Part shown: piece after piece, positions 1 through 6,695 of the stretch | Layout: each line of letters starts with the position of its first letter | Numbering within the stretch: position 1 is the first letter of the stretch | Assembly: GCA_026981635.1 (NCBI GenBank) | Contig: JALSIF010000244.1 | Location: 1-12,866 of the forward strand | Reading direction: 5' to 3' | Length of the DNA: 12,866 nucleotides | DNA from: JALSIF01 sp026981635 [NCBI: bacterium] | GTDB lineage: Bacteria; 4484-113; JALSIF01 | Position numbers and translations under genes: made by a program | Notes under the pieces: model-generated | The model's database searches: none | What the model was told of the DNA's origin: nothing | The model's input: only the letters and a program-made list of their open reading frames with translations

Positions 1-425
1 TCTCCCTTTGGGGCAAGCCCCTCGGCCAGCAGGACGGGCAGGAGTTCCAAAGGCATGCGCAGGACGGATAGCTCGCCGCTCTGGTGAAGCCTAGCCAGCT
101 CAGGTTCGGCCTCGGGAAGGGGGGGGAGTTCTCCCCTCACCAAGGCCCGGGCCAGGCGAGCCACCCCCTCAACCTGACCGAAGAAGCAACCCGCCGGAAG
201 CTCCTCGTTTCCCACCGAGGGATGCCTGAGGCGCAGACAAAAGAGCGCACTGGGAAGGGAATCTCCCCTGGGGATAAAACCCCAGACGCCATGACGCACC
301 TCCCCACCTGCCCGGTGGACCAGCAGGCGCTTGAGGGGATAGCCTCTTAGGGGCTGGCTGTCCAGCAGCTGGGCGATAAGCCTCCGGTCGGTGAGTGGAA
401 CGATCTTGCCCGGCTTCCTTCCCAC
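1..425 (-). CDS. Hypothetical protein downstream of purA (3' end outside window)
   Basis: An open frame runs without a stop from GTG at 425-423 to the left edge, giving at least 141 residues. An in-frame TGA at 458-456 blocks extension upstream, and no ATG or TTG start lies between that stop and the GTG. The start lies 5 nt after the purA stop (433-431) on the same strand, so the gene is probably cotranscribed with purA; no clear Shine-Dalgarno site is visible. The product begins MGRKPGKIVPLTDRRLIAQL and is rich in Leu, Arg, Pro and Gly, with no obvious signal peptide or membrane segment. It has a Trp/Phe-containing patch (HGVWGFIPRG, about residues 46-55) and a CFFGQVEG patch (about 79-86). 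I do not recognise the family and assign no function. Composition and codon use match purA, which favours a real gene over a chance frame. Confidence 0.6.
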   Translation of the reverse strand, partial: MGRKPGKIVPLTDRRLIAQLLDSQPLRGYPLKRLLVHRAGGEVRHGVWGFIPRGDSLPSALFCLRLRHPSVGNEELPAGCFFGQVEGVARLARALVRGELPPLPEAEPELARLHQSGELSVLRMPLELLPVLLAEGLAPKG

Positions 426-430
426 CTTGG

Positions 431-1708
431 CTAGGCGGCGAGAAAGACCGACTGCTCACAGGCGGGTCCGACGCTGAGCAGGGTGACCGGCAGGCCCACC
501 TGCTCCTCAATGAAGGCGATGAAATCCAGCACCTCTCGGGGCAGAGCCGAGTGTTCGGTGATGCCGGTGGTCTCGCAGTGCCAGCCGGGCAGGGTCTCGT
601 AGATGGGTTCGCAGCGGGCCAGCACCGTATCGTCGGGGTCAACCTCGTCCACCACCTCACCCTCATAGCGGTAGGCAATGCAGACCTTGATCTCCTCAAA
701 CTCGTCAAGCACATCCAGCTTGGTGATGGCAAGCTCGGTGCACCCGTTAATGAAGGCGGCGTAGCGAAGCAGCACCAGGTCCAGCCAGCCGCAGCGGCGG
801 GGGCGGCCGGTGGTGGTGCCGTACTCGTTGCCCGCCCGGCGCATAAGTTCTCCTACCTCGCCGAACTGTTCGGTGGGGAAGCTTCCGTTGCCCACCCGGG
901 TGGCGTAGGCCTTGCTCACCCCGATCACCCGATCAATGCGATTGGGGGCGATGCCGGTCCCCAGGCAGGCCCCGCCGGCCACCGGGTGGCTGGAGGTGAC
1001 GAAGGGGTAGGTGCCGTAGTCAATGTCCAGCAGGGTTCCCTGGGCTCCCTCCAGCAGGATCTCCCGGTCCTCCGCCAGCAGGCGGCGCATGAGAGGAGGG
1101 ACCGGCCTGATCAGATCAAGGAAACTTTCTGCCGCCCCCATCACCTGGTCGTAGATCTGGTCGGGGTCAAGTTCAGGTTCACCGTAGAGCCCCTTAAGCA
1201 GGGCGTTTATCCGTTTGAGGTTGAACTCCAGCCGGCGGCGGAAAACCGAAGGCTCCAGCAGATGGGCCACCTTGAGGCCGCTGCGGTCATACTTGTCGGA
1301 GTAGGCGGGGCCGATGCCGTGGCCGGTGGTGCCGATGGAATCCTTTCCCCGCAGGCGCTCCTCCAACCGGTCCAGCAGCTTGTGGTAGGGCAACACCAGA
1401 TGGGCACCGCTTGCCACCACCAGCTCGGCCCTGAGCCAGCCGCGCTCCCTAAGACCTTCTATCTCCCGGGCAAGTCCGATGGGATCAACCACAACGCCGT
1501 TTGCAATGATGCAGAGCTTTCCCTCCCTGAGGATGGCGGAGGGAAGCAGGTGGAACCTGAAGTCCTCCCCCCCTACCCTGACCGAGTGGCCGGCGTTGGT
1601 CCCTCCCTGGTAGCGAACGTCAACGTCGTAGTCGGCGGCAAGAAGATGGGTGATCTTCCCCTTCCCCTCGTCGCCCCACTGGGCACCGACCACTACGCAG
1701 ACACTCAT
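431..1708 (-). CDS. purA: Adenylosuccinate synthetase (PurA)
   Basis: Catalyses GTP-dependent condensation of IMP and L-aspartate to adenylosuccinate, the first committed step from IMP to AMP, in the cytoplasm. At 425 residues it is full length for bacteria. Seen directly: the N-terminal nucleotide loop GAQWGDEGKGK (residues 8-18) with catalytic Asp13; GGTNAGH (35-41) with catalytic His41; the IMP-binding stretch GTTGHGIGPAY; and the aspartate loop with TTTGRPRRCGW. The ATG at 1708 has GGGAG 9 nt upstream, and the protein starts at the usual family position. One oddity is His in GTTGHGIGP where most family members have Arg (E. coli Arg131); the Arg matching E. coli Arg143 (in KYDRSG) is kept. 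It is the first gene of a short minus-strand unit with the unknown gene that follows 5 nt later. Identification is secure. Confidence 0.98.
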   Translation of the reverse strand: MSVCVVVGAQWGDEGKGKITHLLAADYDVDVRYQGGTNAGHSVRVGGEDFRFHLLPSAILREGKLCIIANGVVVDPIGLAREIEGLRERGWLRAELVVASGAHLVLPYHKLLDRLEERLRGKDSIGTTGHGIGPAYSDKYDRSGLKVAHLLEPSVFRRRLEFNLKRINALLKGLYGEPELDPDQIYDQVMGAAESFLDLIRPVPPLMRRLLAEDREILLEGAQGTLLDIDYGTYPFVTSSHPVAGGACLGTGIAPNRIDRVIGVSKAYATRVGNGSFPTEQFGEVGELMRRAGNEYGTTTGRPRRCGWLDLVLLRYAAFINGCTELAITKLDVLDEFEEIKVCIAYRYEGEVVDEVDPDDTVLARCEPIYETLPGWHCETTGITEHSALPREVLDFIAFIEEQVGLPVTLLSVGPACEQSVFLAA

Positions 1709-1717
1709 GGCTTGTCA

Positions 1718-1722
1718 CTCCC
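1718..1722 (-). promoter_or_regulatory. purA ribosome binding site
   Basis: On the minus strand GGGAG lies 9 nt before the purA ATG. It is one of the few clear Shine-Dalgarno matches in the window and shows that purA, unlike several neighbours, is translated from a leadered mRNA. Confidence 0.6.
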
Positions 1723-1751
1723 AAACTAACCCCACCGGGCACAAAACTGCC

Positions 1752-1757
1752 ATTATA
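1752..1757 (-). promoter_or_regulatory. purA promoter -10 (TATAAT)
   Basis: Reading the minus strand, a perfect TATAAT lies 43 nt before the purA ATG. It predicts a transcription start near 1745 and a leader of about 36 nt that includes the GGGAG site. No good -35 hexamer is found at 16-18 nt spacing (the sequence there is GC-rich), so an activator or an upstream element may help. No purine-box operator was recognised. Confidence 0.55.
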
Positions 1758-1844
1758 GGCAGAAGAGCCGGGCGCAGGGGCCAAATTCCGCTTCATGGGA
1801 GAGGTGGGTTAGAGGTGAAAGGGGACCCCAATGGCCCTGTTCCC

Positions 1845-1877
1845 TTCCCCCTCCGGGACCTGCGGGGGAGCATTTTT
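1845..1877 (+). terminator. Terminator-like hairpin with T-run upstream of gyrB promoter
   Basis: TTCCCCC (1845-1851) can pair with GGGGGAG (1864-1870; the outer pair is T-G) around a 12-nt loop, followed by CATTTTTCTT. This is the form of a factor-independent terminator on the plus strand. No plus-strand gene lies upstream, since purA is divergent. It could insulate gyrB from antisense transcription of purA or end an unrecognised small transcript, or be fortuitous. It ends just before the proposed gyrB -35. Confidence 0.35.
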
Positions 1878-1878
1878 C

Positions 1879-1908
1879 TTCACAGCCAGGGGCCGGTTTT
1901 GCTAGAAT
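1879..1908 (+). promoter_or_regulatory. gyrBA promoter (extended -10)
   Basis: TTCACA (1879-1884, 5 of 6 to TTGACA), an 18-nt spacer, then TAGAAT (1903-1908, 5 of 6 to TATAAT). TG at 1900-1901, one base before the -10, makes it an extended -10 element. Transcription would start near 1915, giving a gyrB leader of about 134 nt. It is the best complete sigma70-type promoter in the window and is divergent from the purA promoter, about 145 bp away. The rest of 1709-2048 holds only the hairpin and leader elements listed separately. Confidence 0.6.
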
Positions 1909-1956
1909 AGATGCGCATTTGAAGGGAAAAAGTTGGGCAGGCAACGAGAGATCACC

Positions 1957-2043
1957 ATGACCCTTTCCTACCTGGCCTACCTGAGTTTGGCCCCTGGGAA
2001 AAGGCGGGCAGGCTCTGCCCAGACTCCTACACAGAGAGACTAG
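1957..2043 (+). CDS. Possible 28-codon leader peptide ahead of gyrB
   Basis: ATG at 1957 opens a 28-codon frame that stops with TAG at 2041-2043, 5 nt before the gyrB ATG and in a different frame from gyrB. The peptide starts MTLSYLAYLSLAPGK and ends in a polar, Arg-rich tail. A weak GAGAG lies 7 nt upstream of the ATG. gyrB itself has only a poor ribosome site, so its translation could be coupled to this frame. A 6-bp hairpin (GGGCAG 2006-2011, CTGCCC 2015-2020) lies inside it. No homology is known to me; it could equally be a chance frame in an untranslated leader. Confidence 0.25.
   Translation: MTLSYLAYLSLAPGKRRAGSAQTPTQRD
2006..2020 (+). other. Small hairpin in gyrB leader
   Basis: GGGCAG and CTGCCC form a perfect 6-bp stem with a 3-nt loop, about 28 nt before the gyrB ATG. 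GGGCAGGC also occurs earlier in the leader (1935-1942), so CTGCCC could pair with either copy. No T-run follows, so it is not a terminator. A regulatory role is only a guess. Confidence 0.3.
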
Positions 2044-2048
2044 GTCCT

Positions 2049-4073
2049 ATGACAAAGGAGAAGACCACAACCGAGACCGAGGCACTGGAGACGGAGGTGA
2101 TTGAGCCGGCCGAGGAGGGAACCGTTCTCCCGCCTGCGGCCGAGCCGCCCGAAGGGGAGTACACCAGCAAGCAGATTCGGGTCCTCAAGGGGCTGGAGGG
2201 AGTCCGCATACGGCCTGCCATGTACATCGGCTCCACCGGTCCCAGCGGCCTCCACCACCTGGTCTACGAGATCGTGGACAACGCCATTGACGAGGCGGTG
2301 GCGGGCTACTGCAACCAGATCAAGGTCACCCTGCTCAGGGATGGAGGGGTAAGGGTGGAAGACAACGGGCGCGGCATCCCGGTTGACCCCATGGAGTCGG
2401 AAGGGGGGAAAAGCGCCCTGGAGGTGATAATGACCACCCTCCACGCCGGCGGCAAGTTCGGTGGAGGGGCCTACAAGGTCTCCGGTGGACTCCACGGGGT
2501 GGGGGCAAGCGTGGTCAACGCCCTCTCGCGCCGCTTTGAGGTGGATGTCCATCGGGATGGCAAGGTCTGGCGGCTGGTCTGCGAGCGGGGGGAGGTGGTG
2601 GAGCCGGTCCACGAGGTGGGCAAGACCCGCCGCCACGGCACAGTGGTCACCTTCTGGCCCGACCCAGAGATCTTTGAGACCACCGAGTTCAAGTTCTCCG
2701 AGCTGGAAAACCACCTGCGGGAGCAGGCCTTTCTGGTGGCCGGCCTCAAGATCGTCCTGGAGGACGAGCGCGACGGAGAGAAGGCGGTCTTCCACTACCG
2801 GGGTGGCATCAAGGAGTTCGTCCGCCACCTCAACCGCAACCATAACCCGCTTACCAAACCGCTTCACCTGAAGAAGGAGTTTGAGCTACCAGCGGGGGAG
2901 AACGGCGAGCGGGTGCGCCACTACCGGGTGGAGATCGCCATCCAGTATGTGGACGACTACCGGGAGCTGATCCTGGGCTTTGCCAACAACATCCACACCA
3001 AGGACGGCGGCACCCACCTGGAGGGGTTCAAGGCGGGGCTTACCCGGGTGATCAACAAGTACGCCCAGGACCATGTGCTCTTAAAGTCTGGCTCTCCCAG
3101 CCTCACCGGCGACGACATCCGCGAGGGGTGCACCGCCATCGTTGCGGTCTGGCTGGAGGAGCCCCAGTTTGAGGGCCAGACCAAGGGGGCGCTGGGCAAC
3201 AGCGAGGTCAAGGGGCTGGTCCAAAACACTCTCACCGAGCAGCTTACCGAGTGGCTGGAGCACCACCCGGGGGAGGCGAGAAAGATCGTCACCAAGGCGG
3301 AGGCGGCCGCCCGGGCCAGGCTGGCCGCCCGCAAGGCGCGGGAGATAGAGCGCAAGAAGTCAAGTCTGGACCGCACCCTGCCCGGCAAGCTTGCCGACTG
3401 CTCCAGCAAGGACCGGGACCGCTGTGAGCTGTTCATCGTGGAGGGGGTGTCGGCCGCCGGCACTGCCAAGGCGGGCCGGGACCGCAACTTCCAGGCCATC
3501 CTGCCCATCCGGGGAAAGATCATCAACGTGGAGAAGGCGGGGCTCTCCCGCGTGCTCAACAACTCCGAAATCCAGGCGCTGATTACCGCCATCGGGACCA
3601 ACATTGACGCCAACCAGGACCTAGACGCCCGCCGCTATGACAAGATCATCATCCTCACCGACGCCGACGTGGACGGGGCCCACATCCGCACCCTGCTGCT
3701 CACCTTCTTCTTCCGCCACATGGACAAGCTGGTTGAGGCGGGCAAGGTCTATATCGCCAAGAATCCCCTCTTCCGCATCCGCAAGGGGCGCGACCAGCGG
3801 TTCTACGTCTTTACCGAGAAGGAGCGGGACGAGAAGGTCAGGGAGCTGGGGGGCAAGGTGGAGGTGACCCGCTTTAAGGGCCTGGGCGAGATGGACGCCG
3901 AGGACCTCTGGCTCACCACCATGAACCCGGAGACCCGCACCCTCATCCGGGTGAAGGTGGAGGACAAGCTGGAGTGCGAGGAGACCTTTGAGAAGCTGAT
4001 GGGCTCAGAGGTGGAGCCGCGGCGCAAGTTCATCCAGGACTACGCCCGGGAAGTGGAAAACCTTGACATCTAG
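2049..4073 (+). CDS. gyrB: DNA gyrase subunit B (GyrB)
   Basis: ATPase subunit of the A2B2 gyrase that introduces negative supercoils. The 674 residues fit the short GyrB form lacking the insertion of enterobacterial GyrB. Domains in order: a polar, acidic N-terminal extension (about 1-38), unusually long; the GHKL ATPase with EIVDN (Glu74, Asn78), EDNGRGIP (Asp105) and the ATP lid SGGLHGVGASVVNALS; the transducer with the QTK loop (Gln377-Lys379); TOPRIM with DADVDG (Asp538, 540, 542); and the C-terminal RFKGLGEMD and MGSEVEPRRKFI, ending NLDI. The first TOPRIM motif reads EGVSAAGTAKAGRDR (Glu465, Val467) instead of the near-universal EGDSAGG; the metal-binding Glu is kept. The ATG at 2049 is the only Met before the core; its ribosome site is weak. 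gyrA follows 58 nt downstream. Gyrase rather than topoisomerase IV is inferred from the adjacent GyrA box. Confidence 0.98.
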   Translation: MTKEKTTTETEALETEVIEPAEEGTVLPPAAEPPEGEYTSKQIRVLKGLEGVRIRPAMYIGSTGPSGLHHLVYEIVDNAIDEAVAGYCNQIKVTLLRDGGVRVEDNGRGIPVDPMESEGGKSALEVIMTTLHAGGKFGGGAYKVSGGLHGVGASVVNALSRRFEVDVHRDGKVWRLVCERGEVVEPVHEVGKTRRHGTVVTFWPDPEIFETTEFKFSELENHLREQAFLVAGLKIVLEDERDGEKAVFHYRGGIKEFVRHLNRNHNPLTKPLHLKKEFELPAGENGERVRHYRVEIAIQYVDDYRELILGFANNIHTKDGGTHLEGFKAGLTRVINKYAQDHVLLKSGSPSLTGDDIREGCTAIVAVWLEEPQFEGQTKGALGNSEVKGLVQNTLTEQLTEWLEHHPGEARKIVTKAEAAARARLAARKAREIERKKSSLDRTLPGKLADCSSKDRDRCELFIVEGVSAAGTAKAGRDRNFQAILPIRGKIINVEKAGLSRVLNNSEIQALITAIGTNIDANQDLDARRYDKIIILTDADVDGAHIRTLLLTFFFRHMDKLVEAGKVYIAKNPLFRIRKGRDQRFYVFTEKERDEKVRELGGKVEVTRFKGLGEMDAEDLWLTTMNPETRTLIRVKVEDKLECEETFEKLMGSEVEPRRKFIQDYAREVENLDI

Positions 4074-4101
4074 CCGGCCTCAGCCGGTAAACATTCCGGA
4101 A
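4074..4101 (+). other. Inverted repeats in gyrB-gyrA spacer
   Basis: Directly after the gyrB stop, CCGGC (4074-4078) and GCCGG (4083-4087) form a 5-bp stem with a 4-nt loop, followed by the palindrome TTCCGGAA (4094-4101). Neither has a T-run, so termination between the two gyrase genes is unlikely. They may affect mRNA stability or be incidental. Confidence 0.3.
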
Positions 4102-4131
4102 CGGGGCCGCACAAGCTAGCAGGACAGGGCC

Positions 4132-6603
4132 ATGGCTGACCAAAAAGACCTCTATCAGGAAGGACGCATCGTTGAGGAGCCCCTGCGGGAGCTTCTGGAG
4201 ACCAGCTTCCTGGAATATGCCATGAGCGTCATCGTGGGCCGGGCCATCCCCGATGCCCGCGACGGCCTGAAGCCGGTCCACCGCCGCATCCTCTACTCCA
4301 TGCTGGAAAGCGGATATACGGCAAACAAGCCCACCGTCAAATGCGCCAAGATCGTCGGGCAGGTTATCGGCAACTTCCACCCCCATGGCGAGGCGGCAGT
4401 CTATGACGCCCTGGTGAGGATGGGGCAGGACTTCAACATGCGCTACCCCCTGATTACCCCCCAGGGCAACTTCGGCTCCATTGACGGTGACCCGCCGGCC
4501 GCCTACCGCTACACCGAGGCCAAGCTCTCCGAGCTGGGGGAGTACCTGCTGGCAGACATCAAGAAGGAGACGGTGGACTTCATCCCCACCTTTGACGGGG
4601 AAACCCAGGAGCCGGTGGTGCTCACCGCGGGGGTGCCAGTTCTACTGATGAACGGGTCGGAGGGGATCGCGGTGGGCATGGCCACCCGCATACCCCCCCA
4701 CAATCTGAAAGAGCTGGTGGGGGCAGTAAAGCTCCTCATTGAAAAGCCCGAGGCCACCACCGAGGAGCTGATGCAGCATGTCAGGGGGCCAGACTTCCCC
4801 ACCGGTGGGGTGATCCTGGGCGATGGGGGGATAAAGAGCGCCTATGAGACCGGCCGGGGGACCATCCACATCCGGGGACGGGTGGAGATTGAGCTTGACC
4901 AGCGGGACCGCAGCCAGCTGGTGATCAAGGAGGTCCCCTTCCAGATCAACAAGGCCCAGCTCATTGAGCAGATCGTCAAGCTCTCCAAGGAGGGCAAGAT
5001 TGAGGGGATCACCGACATCCGCGACGAGTCAGACCGCAGTGGGATTCGGGTGGTGATTGAGCTTGCCCGCAAGGCGGTACCCAAGGTGATTGAGCGACAG
5101 CTGCTGCGCTACACCCGCCTGCAGACCACCTACCCCATCCAGATGCTTGCCCTGGTGGACGGGGTACCCCGGGTCTGCTCGCTAAGGAAGCTCCTTCAGG
5201 TCTTCATTGACCACCGGCGGGAGGTGATCCGCCGGCGAAGCGAGTTTGAGCTTAAGAAGGCAAAGGAGCGCGCCCACATCCTGGAGGGGCTAAAGATCGC
5301 CCTGGACAACATTGACCGGGTGGTGGAGATAATCCGGGCGAGCGAGAAGGTGTCCGAGGCGCGCCAGGCCCTGATGGAGGAGTTTGACCTCACCCAGGTC
5401 CAGGCCCAGCACATCCTGGACATGCCCTTAAAGACCCTGACCGGGCTTGAGGTGCAAAAGATCCTGGACGAGCTAGAGGCGCTCTACAAGAAGATAGCCG
5501 AGCTGGAAGAGCTACTAAAGAGTCCAAAGAAGATTGATCAGGCGCTTGTCTCGGAGCTTGAGCAGGCGGCGGAGAAATTTGGCGACGAGCGGCGCACCCT
5601 GATCCTGCCCGACGCTGACCCCAGCGGGGAGTTTGACGAGGCGGCCCTGATCAAGCCGGAGGACATCGTCATCACCATGACCCGCGACGGCTACATCAAG
5701 CGGGTCCCCCTCTCCACCTTCCGCGCCCAGCTTAGGGGCGGCCGGGGGCTAAAGGGGCAGGCCACCCGGCCGGAGGATGTGGTGGAGCACCTGGTGGTGG
5801 CCAACACCCACGACTTCGTCCTCTACTTCACCGACCGGGGTAAGGTCTACTCCAGCCGGGGATACCACGTGCCCGCCTACGAGCGGGGGGCGCGGGGTAT
5901 TCCGGTGGTCAACCTCCTTTCCCTGGAGAGCGACGAGAAAGTGACCGCCATGCTCGCCCTGCCGCCGGGCCACCCCTACCGCTACCTCTTCCTGGTCACT
6001 GAACTTGGCACGGTGAAGCGGGTGAAGGTAGAGGAGTTTGAGCACCTGCGCTCCACCGGCAAGCGGGCCATCCTGCTTGACGAGGCCAAGGGCGACCGGC
6101 TGCGCTTCGTCATCCCCACCACCGGCGGTGACCACGTAATGCTCCTTACCCGCGCCGGGAAGGCGGTCTGGTTCAAGGAGGAAGAGGTGAGGGTTATGGG
6201 CACGAGCGCCCACGGGGTGGTGGGAGTTAGGCTGAGTGGTGAGGACGACCGGGTGGTGGGGGCAGATGTGGTCACTCCAGAGGACACCATCTTGGTGGTG
6301 GGAGAAAACGGCTACGGTAAGCGCACCAGTGCCAAGGAGTTCCGCCATACCCACCGGGGCACCCAGGGGGTCATCGCCATGAAGGTTACCGAGAAGACCG
6401 GGCCGGTGGTGGCGGGCTACCGAGTGGAGGAGAAGGACGAGATCATGATCATCACCACCGGCGGCCTGGTCATCCGCCAGAAGGTGGGTGAGATCCCGCG
6501 CTACGGAAGAAACACCCAGGGGGTCCGGCTGATCAACCTGAAGCCGGGTGACCGGGTGGCCAGCGTAGATGTGGTGAGACAGCATGAGAGCTACCAGATA
6601 TAG
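4132..6603 (+). CDS. gyrA: DNA gyrase subunit A (GyrA)
   Basis: DNA cleavage and wrapping subunit of gyrase. At 823 residues it has normal length. Seen directly: the N-terminal MSVIVGRAIPDARDGLKPVH block, then the winged-helix DNA gate with catalytic Tyr127 in AAYRYTEAKL (E. coli Tyr122). The quinolone-region helix reads HPHGEAAVYD, so Glu87, Ala88 and Asp92 stand at E. coli positions 82 (Asp), 83 (Ser) and 87 (Asp). The tower and a charged coiled coil (about 430-480) follow. The GyrA box QLRGGRG (533-539) marks true gyrase rather than ParC and opens the beta-pinwheel domain, whose repeated blades run to the end. There is no long acidic tail. AGGACAGGG lies before the ATG. It is cotranscribed with gyrB. 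Ala at the Ser83 position predicts reduced fluoroquinolone sensitivity, as in mycobacteria, which naturally carry Ala there. Confidence 0.98.
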   Translation: MADQKDLYQEGRIVEEPLRELLETSFLEYAMSVIVGRAIPDARDGLKPVHRRILYSMLESGYTANKPTVKCAKIVGQVIGNFHPHGEAAVYDALVRMGQDFNMRYPLITPQGNFGSIDGDPPAAYRYTEAKLSELGEYLLADIKKETVDFIPTFDGETQEPVVLTAGVPVLLMNGSEGIAVGMATRIPPHNLKELVGAVKLLIEKPEATTEELMQHVRGPDFPTGGVILGDGGIKSAYETGRGTIHIRGRVEIELDQRDRSQLVIKEVPFQINKAQLIEQIVKLSKEGKIEGITDIRDESDRSGIRVVIELARKAVPKVIERQLLRYTRLQTTYPIQMLALVDGVPRVCSLRKLLQVFIDHRREVIRRRSEFELKKAKERAHILEGLKIALDNIDRVVEIIRASEKVSEARQALMEEFDLTQVQAQHILDMPLKTLTGLEVQKILDELEALYKKIAELEELLKSPKKIDQALVSELEQAAEKFGDERRTLILPDADPSGEFDEAALIKPEDIVITMTRDGYIKRVPLSTFRAQLRGGRGLKGQATRPEDVVEHLVVANTHDFVLYFTDRGKVYSSRGYHVPAYERGARGIPVVNLLSLESDEKVTAMLALPPGHPYRYLFLVTELGTVKRVKVEEFEHLRSTGKRAILLDEAKGDRLRFVIPTTGGDHVMLLTRAGKAVWFKEEEVRVMGTSAHGVVGVRLSGEDDRVVGADVVTPEDTILVVGENGYGKRTSAKEFRHTHRGTQGVIAMKVTEKTGPVVAGYRVEEKDEIMIITTGGLVIRQKVGEIPRYGRNTQGVRLINLKPGDRVASVDVVRQHESYQI

Positions 6604-6659
6604 CTTTAAGGTAGAAGATATAGACTGACCCTCAATTCACCTCGGCCTAAGAAAAGACT

Positions 6660-6687
6660 TAGACACCACTCGGCTAGGGACTAGAAT
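6660..6687 (+). promoter_or_regulatory. Promoter of the CLC gene, probably leaderless
   Basis: TAGACA (6660-6665, 5 of 6 to TTGACA), a 16-nt spacer, then TAGAAT (6682-6687, 5 of 6). Exactly 8 nt separate the -10 from GTG at 6696, so transcription would start at or next to the start codon. A short inverted repeat CTAAG / CTTAG (6647-6651, 6658-6662) overlaps the -35. No Shine-Dalgarno site lies between promoter and gene. Confidence 0.5.
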
Positions 6688-6695
6688 GTGGTCTC

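Noticed and set aside
395-1729. 444-codon plus-strand open frame opposite purA
   Set aside because: It is the antisense of purA; its low-complexity Gly/Val/His/Pro composition arises from the high-G+C codon pattern of purA, which has full family motifs.
2040-2867. 275-codon minus-strand frame opposite gyrB
   Set aside because: It lies wholly opposite conserved GyrB ATPase motifs and resembles no protein; a GC-driven shadow.
5749-6585. 278-codon minus-strand frame opposite gyrA
   Set aside because: Antisense shadow of the GyrA beta-pinwheel domain, His/Asp/Val-rich with no family features.
6604-6695. Intrinsic terminator after gyrA
   Set aside because: Only a short CTAAG / CTTAG repeat without a T-run is present, and it overlaps the promoter of the next gene.
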